Source: Candidatus Gastranaerophilales bacterium (lineage in GTDB: Bacteria; Cyanobacteriota; Vampirovibrionia; Gastranaerophilales; Gastranaerophilaceae). From it: DNA of 10,679 bases. The translations under genes were made by a program, and so were the position numbers. The notes beneath the pieces were generated by a model. That model did not search any database. It was not told the DNA's origin and was given only the letters and a program-made list of their open reading frames with translations. Positions 1 to 6,183 of the stretch are shown piece after piece. Location: NCBI GenBank assembly GCA_910587815.1, contig CAJUNK010000024.1, forward strand, positions 1 to 10,679, in the 5' to 3' direction. Every line of letters starts with the position of its first letter. Position 1 is the stretch's first letter.

Positions 1-3000
1 TAAATGTAAGATAGGCGTATGTTGTAATAACTATACTTTTAAATAACTTATGATTTGTGTCTAATCCTTGAATGGCAACCGTGATTTTATCTTGTTGACC
101 GGCTTTTTTTAAAATTCCTGTTACTTTTTCCACTTCTTTTTTAGTGGCACAAATTATTGTAACAAAATTTCCCTTGGTCGTCTCTTCTATGGCATATTGG
201 GCAAGGGTGTAGGTTTTTCCACACCCTGTCGGAGCTTTTATAATGGATAAGCTTTTTTCATCTGCATTTAGCAACCTTGCTTTTAAATCAGTAATTTCAA
301 TCAATTCTTCATCAACATTAGGACAATTTTCAATAAACTCTGCTTGTTTTTCTTCAATTTCAATGATTGATTTATCAGCCTTAAAATGTCTTAAGAAGGC
401 TTTATTTATATCTTGTTCAAAATTTTTCCTTTCAGTTTCGCAAGATTGATGAAAACAAGAGATGTGAAACTTGCCCGAATTCATCAAATATAACTGAACA
501 ATATTCCCGTTTTTCTGCGTGTGTTCATCCTTGCCCGGACACTCTATTTGATAAAAATACCTGATAATGCTGCTACAGTTTTCTATTTCCCACGGTTTAT
601 TACAAGTATTCTTGTTAAATGGAATGCCTTTTGAAGTCAGATATTCTTCAATAAAAGTTTCTGCATCATCTGAATCAACATTAATCAATTGTTTTTTGGA
701 TGTTTTTTCACTAATGGTTTTAGGTACACCCATTTTTTGAATTTGAAGAATCGCATCTTTAATGCTAGAAGGCAATTCTTGTAATGTGCCGGATAATTTA
801 TAATTTTTAAAAAAATTGTACGCACCTGCGATATTTGCAAGTTTTGTGCTATTATACAATACCTCAAAACCAAAGGTATTTATGTAATTTCCTGTTTTAA
901 TTTCTTTTGTTGAAGTTTTGAAGAATAATTTAAATCTGCTTGAACCGGCAACACTTGTTTTTAAAGTTGAAGCATTGTTGAATAATCCTCTGATTAATTC
1001 AGGCAATTTTTCAGGTTTATCAACATCAATGGCAACTATACCAAATTCCTTACCTGTTCTTGCAGCGATTGTTGGGTATTTAGAAAAATCAAACTTTATT
1101 TCGTCATATTGATTTATCTTTAAGCCCTTAATATTATTTTTATAGGTCTTAGGAACAAGTTTAAAGCCTTGTGCTTCAAGGGATTTTAGTGTCTCAAGGT
1201 TAAGGTTTTTTAATTCTTCTGCTCTTAAGTCTGCAAGCAATTCATTTAAGAGGTTTTCAGCTTCTTTAATGTAAAAATCTTTGTTGACAAAATTTATATC
1301 ATCTTGATTGATATCGTTTTCAAGCTTAATCCGCTCATTTGTAATTCTTATCTTTTTGTTTTCTTCTATTTTTTCAAGGTAACCGGCACTTTCATCATTT
1401 GATACAAAAAATCTGTTAATATTTTGAACCCTACTTCCTTTAAAACTCACATTAAATTTTTTATCGGCCTTTTTTGAAAACAAAAAGTGTTCAATGTTTT
1501 TACATGTGTTTATTGTTTCATCCGGTAAAACACCGTTTAAAATATAATTTTCTACAGCTTCGTAGATAACAGGTGCTTTTAAACTTTTTCCAAGCTGTTC
1601 CTTTGAAAAACAACCCTTTCTTTTAAAATTATCTTTAGTATCAACAGCACAAAAATTATTAACGTCTTTTTGTATTAGGATTTTAAAAAGAGTTTCTTCT
1701 AAAGCCAGATGGAATTTTTCTTCCCATACTTTTCTTATTTTTAAATCTTTGCCAGGTTTATTCCTCAGGTAGGTTACACCGTCGGTATTGGCTGAAATCA
1801 CTTTATAGCCTGCATCTTCAAGTTGTTCAATTAACATAAGCAAATACATCTGACCGTTTAATGTCACGCTGTAAGCAGTTTTTGGGTCATAAGCATAAAA
1901 ATTTTTATATTTAAAATTGCCATAAAAGCTGTTTATTATAATCTTTAGGGCATCTGCTCGTTTTTTATTACCGGATTTCTTAGTTAAAATCCTTTCATCT
2001 ACTATTGTTTTATAAATTGTAATCCAGCTATCGTTTAAAAAATCCGGTTTAATTTTATGATTGATAATTAAATTGGGGTAATAACTTGCAACATCAATAT
2101 CTACAATTTCATTATCATCTGAACGATAAATCTTATTTCTGTCTGTAGAATGTAATCCGCCAAGAGCAAAAGAGTATTTTTTATCTCCAATGATAACAGA
2201 TTCATTTAAATCGGGTTTTTCAATATCGATAATTTTGGATGCGATTTTATCATGAAAGTCTTTTAAATTCTTATTTGTAAAAGAAATATTGGAGTTTAAA
2301 ATTTCACGGATAGAAATTTTGGTATAAGACGAAACCCGTTTGTAATCTGTGAAATCATAAAAATTTAAATTATTCTCATCACAATACCTTAATGCCATAT
2401 AATTAGCAGCAAGGCTTGAATCGGATAATTTTCTAAAATCCTTTTTATAGCCAAGCCTTTGCATTACAGGAAACATTTCTTTATTTAAAACTTCTCTTGC
2501 ATCAAGTTTCGGTTTGACTTCAAAATAAAGCTTTTCAGTTATTTCAATATCATTTTCGCAGTAATTAAGAACTGCTTCTTGCTCAACCGTAGTTAAAATT
2601 TTATCTGGGTTAAACGGAAGTTCCTGTAATTTCTTATGTCCCATTGAAACACCAAGGGACTTAAGATTCCCTTTTTGAAATTGCATTAAATCCAATGTTA
2701 AGAAAGGAAGATAATATTTTGCATTATTGAAATCAGAAAATTTTGCCCTGAAAATAGGGCTGATTTGACCTTCAATCAAATACTTTGACAAATTATAAAT
2801 ATCCTGAGTGGAACATTTATAATTAAAATAGCCAAGAAATCTTAAAATTGTATCATCATAACGAAAGTTGTTAAAACCGGTTAAAACTAAATCCTTTTGG
2901 CCTAAAAAATTCTCTAATTGAGGCAATTCATTTAAGGATTCATCATGCTGAAAGGCTACAATGTTTTTTGTTTCTAAATTTTTGAAAATGAATAAATTGT

Positions 3001-3037
3001 AATTTGGATAAACTTCAATATCAAAGATAAAATTCAT
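1..3037 (-). CDS. Fused family B DNA polymerase / PrimPol-type primase / helicase (partial, C-terminus outside window)
   Basis: I translated this frame by hand from ATG at 3037 to the window edge; it stays open for 1012 codons. Exonuclease motifs: Exo I FDIEVYP (D6, E8), Exo II GFNNFRYDD (54-62), Exo III YCEND (Y159, D163). Polymerase motif A is DVASYYP (D315), motif B is K365 to NSFYG (369-373), and motif C is NTDG (D419), the NTDG variant I recall from phage-type family B polymerases. Then comes a primase-like segment: GIVAIDVD (D671, D673), TSVAGSSRFKLFFK (R701) and GFEVLYNS (E725). A Cys/His patch follows (C833, H839, C861, H863, C866), then Walker A APTGCGKT (935-942) and a helicase-like TTYAYL at the edge. 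A GGGGA ribosome site lies just before the start. Inferred role: an all-in-one replication protein for a mobile element. Polymerase is certain, primase likely, helicase class (probably superfamily 2) tentative because the rest is missing. Confidence 0.88.
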   Translation of the reverse strand, partial: MNFIFDIEVYPNYNLFIFKNLETKNIVAFQHDESLNELPQLENFLGQKDLVLTGFNNFRYDDTILRFLGYFNYKCSTQDIYNLSKYLIEGQISPIFRAKFSDFNNAKYYLPFLTLDLMQFQKGNLKSLGVSMGHKKLQELPFNPDKILTTVEQEAVLNYCENDIEITEKLYFEVKPKLDAREVLNKEMFPVMQRLGYKKDFRKLSDSSLAANYMALRYCDENNLNFYDFTDYKRVSSYTKISIREILNSNISFTNKNLKDFHDKIASKIIDIEKPDLNESVIIGDKKYSFALGGLHSTDRNKIYRSDDNEIVDIDVASYYPNLIINHKIKPDFLNDSWITIYKTIVDERILTKKSGNKKRADALKIIINSFYGNFKYKNFYAYDPKTAYSVTLNGQMYLLMLIEQLEDAGYKVISANTDGVTYLRNKPGKDLKIRKVWEEKFHLALEETLFKILIQKDVNNFCAVDTKDNFKRKGCFSKEQLGKSLKAPVIYEAVENYILNGVLPDETINTCKNIEHFLFSKKADKKFNVSFKGSRVQNINRFFVSNDESAGYLEKIEENKKIRITNERIKLENDINQDDINFVNKDFYIKEAENLLNELLADLRAEELKNLNLETLKSLEAQGFKLVPKTYKNNIKGLKINQYDEIKFDFSKYPTIAARTGKEFGIVAIDVDKPEKLPELIRGLFNNASTLKTSVAGSSRFKLFFKTSTKEIKTGNYINTFGFEVLYNSTKLANIAGAYNFFKNYKLSGTLQELPSSIKDAILQIQKMGVPKTISEKTSKKQLINVDSDDAETFIEEYLTSKGIPFNKNTCNKPWEIENCSSIIRYFYQIECPGKDEHTQKNGNIVQLYLMNSGKFHISCFHQSCETERKNFEQDINKAFLRHFKADKSIIEIEEKQAEFIENCPNVDEELIEITDLKARLLNADEKSLSIIKAPTGCGKTYTLAQYAIEETTKGNFVTIICATKKEVEKVTGILKKAGQQDKITVAIQGLDTNHKLFKSIVITTYAYLTF

Positions 3038-3143
3038 TTTGTCCCCTGTTTCCTTGTAATATTATTTATTTTCGCATACCATACATCCTGAAATCCAGTG
3101 ACAGTGCGGCGATAAGCTGACGACATCACAGCAACATGACGAC
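3038..3143 (-). promoter_or_regulatory. Leader of the polymerase-primase gene, G+C-richer with short repeats
   Basis: This gap separates the upstream operon's terminator from the replication gene, so it must hold that gene's promoter. The stretch around 3095-3143 is clearly richer in G+C than its surroundings. It carries TGACGAC twice (3118-3124 and 3137-3143), 19 bp apart, with a further GACGAC extension. No convincing -35/-10 pair is visible. A weak TATGGT lies at about 3073-3078 read on the minus strand. The repeats could be replication-protein binding sites or an operator, but two copies are too few to say. Confidence 0.35.
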
Positions 3144-3145
3144 GA

Positions 3146-3176
3146 CAAAAAACCACCTTTTATAAAAGGTGGTTTA
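3146..3176 (-). terminator. Rho-independent terminator of the five-gene operon
   Basis: Positions 3150-3175 are a perfect 26-bp palindrome (arms AAACCACC and GGTGGTTT around TTTTATAAAA). On the minus strand the stem runs into six T residues (3147-3152 as A on the plus strand). It lies about 30 bp after the stop codon of the winged-helix gene and before the polymerase gene, so it separates the two transcription units. On the plus strand the stem is followed only by TTTA, so it is directional. Confidence 0.85.
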
Positions 3177-3206
3177 TCAGGAAAAATTTAAAGACTAAAA
3201 AGTTTT

Positions 3207-3569
3207 TTATATGATAATGATATTTTGATAAAAGCCTTGAGCATTTAGATAATAGTGATGCTTTTCGGGAGCGGCAATAAAAATATCATTGTCTTTCAAC
3301 AATTTATTTATGCGCTGTAAAAATCTTGTAACGCTTTTGGGTTCCTGTTGAAGTCCGTTTGTTGCCGCAATTTCATCTGTTGAAAATATACCATTTTTAA
3401 GTATTAAATTTAAAATTGCCTTGAACATATTAACCCTATGTTGAGTGTATTTGATTTCTGTTCCACGAAGCCAAATTTTTTTAATTCTTGAATCAACAAG
3501 CATTGCAATATCTTTTTGTGGATTTATCGGGTCAATTTCGTAGGATTCATTGTAATCAATATTTAACAT
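3207..3569 (-). CDS. Winged-helix-like protein of unknown function, last gene of the operon
   Basis: A 120-residue protein. The frame also has an ATG at 3605, but I place the start at 3569 because AAGGAG sits seven bases before it and the upstream ATG has no ribosome site. From about residue 40 (KYTQHRVNMFKAILNLIL) the pattern is helix, helix, a loop with STDEIAA, a likely recognition helix (SVTRFLQRINKLL) and a closing hairpin (FIAAPEKHHYYL). This resembles the winged-helix DNA-binding domain of response-regulator outputs. No receiver domain is present. It follows the 121-residue gene after about 110 bp and is closed by the terminator at 3150-3175. It may regulate the operon or the neighbouring replication gene. 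The fold assignment comes from pattern only. Confidence 0.7.
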   Translation of the reverse strand: MLNIDYNESYEIDPINPQKDIAMLVDSRIKKIWLRGTEIKYTQHRVNMFKAILNLILKNGIFSTDEIAATNGLQQEPKSVTRFLQRINKLLKDNDIFIAAPEKHHYYLNAQGFYQNIIII

Positions 3570-3679
3570 AAGTTTGCTCCTTTTTATTTTATATTGGAGT
3601 TCCATTATACAAAATTTTGCCCAGTTAGTTAAATTTTATTGAAAAAACACTGGAAAATGCCCGCTATATTGAATTGTGA

Positions 3680-4045
3680 TTATTCATCTTTCAACCAATA
3701 TATATTGTTATCACTCATAAAATCTGTAGCAATGATTATACTTTTAGGAAAAGTGCGCATATATTCACCCCTTGGAAAATTAGCCAAATCTGATATTATG
3801 TAATGCACAACACAATCTTTTATGATACATCGTATTAAGTCCATTTCATCTGAAAATGTAAACTCCATTCCCCTGCTTCTTTGCTCAGACGAATATTCTA
3901 AAACCCTATTAATCAAATCAGATAGATATGGTTTTAAAATTTTTCTTGTTAATGGAGAATATTTTAAATATTGGTCTGCAAATGTTGCATAAGAACCTTT
4001 TTTATTTAGCATAAGGTTTAAGCTTCCAAAAATTAATCCCAACAT
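3680..4045 (-). CDS. Hypothetical protein, 121 residues, fourth gene of the operon
   Basis: I do not recognise this protein. It starts at ATG 4045 with GAAAGG six bases upstream and lies 25 bp after the preceding gene, so it is co-transcribed. The first 14 residues (MLGLIFGSLNLMLN) are mildly hydrophobic but too short and too lightly charged to be a confident signal peptide. The remainder looks soluble and helical, with charged stretches (YSSEQRSRGMEF, DEMDLIRCIIKD) and an acidic end (WLKDE). Two cysteines are present in the middle. Codon use and gene spacing match its neighbours, which supports a real gene. Function unknown. Confidence 0.7.
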   Translation of the reverse strand: MLGLIFGSLNLMLNKKGSYATFADQYLKYSPLTRKILKPYLSDLINRVLEYSSEQRSRGMEFTFSDEMDLIRCIIKDCVVHYIISDLANFPRGEYMRTFPKSIIIATDFMSDNNIYWLKDE

Positions 4046-4070
4046 ATTTACCTTTCTTTATTATTAAAAT

Positions 4071-4589
4071 TCAGGAATATCTTTCCATATTTCTAATGTA
4101 TTTTTTTTCATATATTGAAAAACCGCGTCTCAATTCTTTCCATAATGTTGTACCATATATTTCCAAATTTCTGTTTATATGCGCTATAAGTGTTATTGAC
4201 CATGCTACATATGCATATCCCGTCAATGGGTTACTGGCCGCAGTACAGTTCTCAACATCATTTTGAAAGTCATAGAAAAGTTTTATTGCATCAGCGCAAT
4301 TAACAACTTTGGAAAATAATAAATTATCAATGTTGTATGCAGGTCTATATTTCATCCTTATTTTTTGCATTTCAACAAGGATAATAGCCAAATCTTCCGG
4401 TGTAGTATAGCACCTTAACAATTCTATGGTTTGCGAACACATGGCGGCATGAACTGATTCTTGTTCGCAAAACCGTTTATACATTATGTCTACATCATTG
4501 CAACTATTAAATGGAGCTTTGGTTTTGTTTCCACCCGTAATTATTGCAATAATTACGATAAAAAAAATTAAAATTATAATTCCTAACAA
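4071..4589 (-). CDS. Hypothetical membrane-anchored cysteine-containing protein, TTG start
   Basis: A 172-residue protein, not recognised. Residues 2-18 form an unbroken hydrophobic segment (LGIIILIFFIVIIAIIT), either a single membrane anchor or an uncleaved signal; the rest is soluble and mostly helical. It has six cysteines (30, 41, 51, 60, 98, 115). Whether they pair depends on topology, which the sequence leaves open: the lysines right after the helix favour a cytoplasmic domain. The start is TTG at 4589, overlapping the upstream gene's stop by seven bases (TTGTTAG), with AAGGGG seven bases before it. No ATG lies near enough to keep the hydrophobic segment. This points to translational coupling. 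Its place next to a secreted protein suggests an envelope-related role. Confidence 0.72.
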   Translation of the reverse strand: MLGIIILIFFIVIIAIITGGNKTKAPFNSCNDVDIMYKRFCEQESVHAAMCSQTIELLRCYTTPEDLAIILVEMQKIRMKYRPAYNIDNLLFSKVVNCADAIKLFYDFQNDVENCTAASNPLTGYAYVAWSITLIAHINRNLEIYGTTLWKELRRGFSIYEKKYIRNMERYS

Positions 4590-5065
4590 TATTTTGCCCC
4601 TTCTTTATTTACATAATACTTAAATATAATTTTTCCTGAATGTATATCAGTAATTTCTACATCAGGCAACCATTCATTATAATACTGTTGAAAATGTGTG
4701 AATGTATTTTTTGTGCTTAATTCTTGTGCTTTATGTTTAATAAACCTCAATTCAATTTTAGCTTTCCAAGCTTGTATATTTTTTAAATCCCAAAATTCAT
4801 CTTTAATGGCAACCTTTATCAAATCCGGTCTTATAAAATAACGCTTTTTAAAAAGTCTTGTCAGAGTTGAATCATAATATATTAATTTATGCAGTTCTCT
4901 TATATATCTAACTGTAGGAATGCGAAAACCATTATTTAAGTTTATTCCATATCTGTTTAGCTTGCCGTCAATTTTATATTCATCCCGAATTATCTTTATT
5001 AATTCATCATACGAGATGATATAAAACTCTAACAAATCTGATGTTGTTGAATTTTGCACCGACAT
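4583..5065 (-). CDS. Hypothetical soluble protein, 160 residues, second gene of the operon
   Basis: Not recognised. The start ATG at 5065 shares one base with the stop codon of the upstream secreted-protein gene (TAATG), a coupling arrangement. An AGGT lies only two bases before the start, so reinitiation is the likely mode of translation. There is no signal peptide or membrane segment. The protein is rich in Ile, Lys, Tyr and Phe, with basic patches (TRLFKKRYFIRPDL, RFIKHKAQEL) that could contact nucleic acid or a partner protein, and an aromatic C-terminal strand region (SGKIIFKYYVNKEG). It is co-transcribed with the membrane protein downstream. Function unknown. Confidence 0.72.
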   Translation of the reverse strand: MSVQNSTTSDLLEFYIISYDELIKIIRDEYKIDGKLNRYGINLNNGFRIPTVRYIRELHKLIYYDSTLTRLFKKRYFIRPDLIKVAIKDEFWDLKNIQAWKAKIELRFIKHKAQELSTKNTFTHFQQYYNEWLPDVEITDIHSGKIIFKYYVNKEGAKYC

Positions 5066-5367
5066 TACCTGTAATTTAAACCGCTGTTGCTGTAGCTATT
5101 TCCGTAGTTATTATTGTTATTAAGACCATTATTAACATAACCTGGCTGTAGAGTTCCCTGTGGTTGCGGGTCACCGAGTTTATTTGATGAATAACCGCCT
5201 AAAGGGGGATTATAATTATTATTTTGATAAGTTCTGTAATTCTCGGCACTATGTCTTGCTCTTGCCTGGTCGGTTGTTTCTAAGATTGGATAACCAAATG
5301 GTCCATTTGCGAATACGTTGCCTGAACCTAAAAATACCAATAATGCAATTAAAACAACTTTTTTCAT
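5065..5367 (-). CDS. Small secreted Asn/Gly/Tyr-rich protein, first gene of the operon
   Basis: A 100-residue protein. The N-terminus is a clear Sec signal peptide: MKK, then a hydrophobic core VVLIALLVFLG, and a likely cleavage after VFA (residue 20) before NGPFGYP. There is no lipobox cysteine, so it should be released into the periplasm or beyond. The mature part of about 80 residues is low in hydrophobic content and has repeated Asn/Tyr/Gly/Pro tracts (YQNNNYNPPLGGY, NNGLNNNNNYGNSYSNSGL). This implies a disordered, adhesive or scaffold-like chain rather than an enzyme. A purine-rich leader with AGGTAGGT precedes the ATG. It opens an operon of unknown function and faces the XRE repressor gene. 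No family assigned. Confidence 0.8.
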   Translation of the reverse strand: MKKVVLIALLVFLGSGNVFANGPFGYPILETTDQARARHSAENYRTYQNNNYNPPLGGYSSNKLGDPQPQGTLQPGYVNNGLNNNNNYGNSYSNSGLNYR

Positions 5368-5399
5368 ACCTACCTCATTTCTCTACCTCAACCTCTTTA

Positions 5400-5428
5400 A
5401 CTATAACGTAAAACAGAAAAAATAACAC
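5400..5428 (-). promoter_or_regulatory. Candidate promoter of the five-gene operon
   Basis: On the minus strand TATAGT (5400-5405) lies 17 bp from a weak -35 GTGTTA (5423-5428). The predicted transcript begins about 25 bases before the first gene and carries the AGGT-rich leader. The paired nonamer palindromes at 5436-5453 sit just upstream of this -35. Confidence 0.45.
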
Positions 5429-5435
5429 GCTCAGT

Positions 5436-5453
5436 TTGTTTCAATTGTTACAA
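5436..5453. promoter_or_regulatory. Paired TTGTTWCAA palindromes, candidate XRE operator
   Basis: Two abutting nonamers, TTGTTTCAA (5436-5444) and TTGTTACAA (5445-5453), differ at one central base and each reads as a near-perfect palindrome. They lie in the 106-bp gap between the divergent XRE gene and the unknown operon, across the expected -35 region of the XRE gene. This is the usual layout of a self-repressing XRE switch. Binding is inferred. Confidence 0.5.
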
Positions 5454-5461
5454 AATGCAAT

Positions 5462-5467
5462 CATAAT
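5462..5467 (+). promoter_or_regulatory. -10 box of the XRE gene, consistent with a leaderless mRNA
   Basis: CATAAT ends six bases before the ATG of the XRE gene, so transcription should begin at or next to the start codon. No Shine-Dalgarno sequence precedes that ATG, which fits a leaderless transcript. The -35 position (5439-5444, TTTCAA) is poor and falls inside the candidate operator. Confidence 0.45.
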
Positions 5468-5473
5468 TTTAAA

Positions 5474-5689
5474 ATGGGTAAAAAAGATTTATTGGCCTTT
5501 GGTTTGCGTGTTAAAGAGTTAAGAAAAGAAAAGGGCTTAACTCAATCTGAACTTGCCGAAAAAATAGGGCTTTCGAATAATTTTATCGGAATGATAGAAA
5601 GAGGGGAAAGGAATACATCCGTTGATAAAATATTCAAGCTTGCAAAGGCTTTTAATATGACTTTGGCTGAATTTTTTAAAACCCTTTAA
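5474..5689 (+). CDS. XRE/Cro-CI-type helix-turn-helix repressor
   Basis: A 71-residue single-domain regulator. It is a typical HTH_3 fold: FGLRVKELRKEKG (helix 1), LTQSELAEKIG (helix 2), SNNFIGMIERGERNTS (recognition helix and turn), then VDKIFKLAKAFNMTLAEFF closing the five-helix bundle. There is no protease, sensor or dimerisation extension, so it probably acts as a simple dimer-binding repressor. The start is the ATG at 5474. It has no ribosome site, but a -10 box ends six bases upstream. It is divergent from the five-gene operon, and the paired palindromes between them are its likely operator. It ends only six bases from the convergent 70-residue gene. Confidence 0.93.
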   Translation: MGKKDLLAFGLRVKELRKEKGLTQSELAEKIGLSNNFIGMIERGERNTSVDKIFKLAKAFNMTLAEFFKTL

Positions 5690-5695
5690 ACTTTA

Positions 5696-5908
5696 TCAAC
5701 TGCCCAAAGTGTTCTCAAGCTTCATTAACATAGAATTAACCTGCCTCAATATAAGGTAGAATTCCTCGTTATTACTTATTTGCAAAGAACTGTCTAAAAT
5801 ATTAGAGTCCGACGCAAGGGCGCATATTTTAACCAGCGCTTTAATATCCTGAATCATGATTAAAGATTCTTGGATTTTTTGTTTTGGGTTTAATTCTTTA
5901 CTGTGCAT
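5696..5908 (-). CDS. Small helical hypothetical protein, about 70 residues
   Basis: The open frame reaches back to 5992, but I choose the Met at 5908 because a good promoter (5943-5971) lies between the upstream Met codons and this one, so those codons would be at or before the transcript start. The ribosome site is weak (an A/G-rich run after GAGGCAAAAG). The product (MHSKELNPKQKIQES...) appears to be two amphipathic helices, roughly residues 8-31 (KQKIQESLIMIQDIKALVKI) and 45-67 (EEFYLILRQVNSMLMKLENT), joined by a polar loop. This helical-hairpin size is common for small oligomeric or antitoxin-like proteins, but no family is assigned. It converges on the XRE gene, and the stops are six bases apart. 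Confidence 0.6.
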   Translation of the reverse strand: MHSKELNPKQKIQESLIMIQDIKALVKICALASDSNILDSSLQISNNEEFYLILRQVNSMLMKLENTLGS

Positions 5909-5942
5909 ATTTTTCTTTTGCCTCGTTGTATATCGTGCCCCC

Positions 5943-5971
5943 ATTATGCAGTATGTTTTGAAAAAAGTTAA
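5943..5971 (-). promoter_or_regulatory. Promoter of the 70-residue gene
   Basis: On the minus strand TTAACT (5966-5971) and CATAAT (5943-5948) are spaced by exactly 17 bp. The predicted transcript starts about seven bases further on and supports the Met at 5908 as start codon. Confidence 0.6.
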
Positions 5972-5992
5972 CATTTTAGCATAAATTTGCAA

Positions 5993-6183
5993 TTGAAAAA
6001 TTTAATATTTATTAACTTGACATTCAAACCTCAACACCACTGGGTGAGAGCATATTTTTAAGAAAAAGTTAATATTTTGCACAATTTTTGTGTAAACAAA
6101 ACTTTAAAACTTAAATTCATTTCCATCTATATAATAATACTCATAACTAGCTGATAAATTTTAAATATTGCGATTAAAACAAA
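5993..6183. other. Intergenic region between the 70-residue gene and the defence operon
   Basis: An AT-rich divergent gap with no long frame. It holds a compact G+C-containing hairpin at 6030-6050 (CTC/GAG and CACC/GGTG stem, loop ACTG), a 13-bp palindrome CACAATTTTTGTG at 6080-6092, and a consensus -10 TATAAT at 6130-6135. A TTGACA at 6017-6022 has no -10 partner at normal spacing. Confidence 0.5.
6088..6135 (+). promoter_or_regulatory. Candidate promoter of the DUF262-HEPN operon
   Basis: A perfect TATAAT lies at 6130-6135; the expected -35 (6107-6112, AAACTT) is poor, so the promoter may need an activator or be weak. The palindrome CACAATTTTTGTG (6080-6092) lies just upstream and could be a control site. 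The leader would be about 40 bases to the small peptide frame and about 165 to DUF262. Confidence 0.4.

Noticed and set aside
243..1112. Short open frames at 243-449 (+), 685-873 (-) and 918-1112 (+)
   Set aside because: All lie inside the long polymerase-primase gene in other frames, give low-complexity or motif-free products and have no ribosome sites.
3570..3605. Twelve-residue longer start for the winged-helix-like protein
   Set aside because: AAGGAG is positioned for the Met at 3569, and the upstream Met lacks a ribosome site.
5160..5411. Plus-strand frame of 83 codons
   Set aside because: It is antisense to the secreted-protein gene, whose signal peptide and start signals are far better supported.
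5909..5992. Longer N-terminal form of the 70-residue protein
   Set aside because: The added stretch spans the promoter boxes at 5943-5971 and has no ribosome site.
6017..6022. Perfect -35 hexamer TTGACA
   Set aside because: No -10 box is found 15-19 bp downstream.
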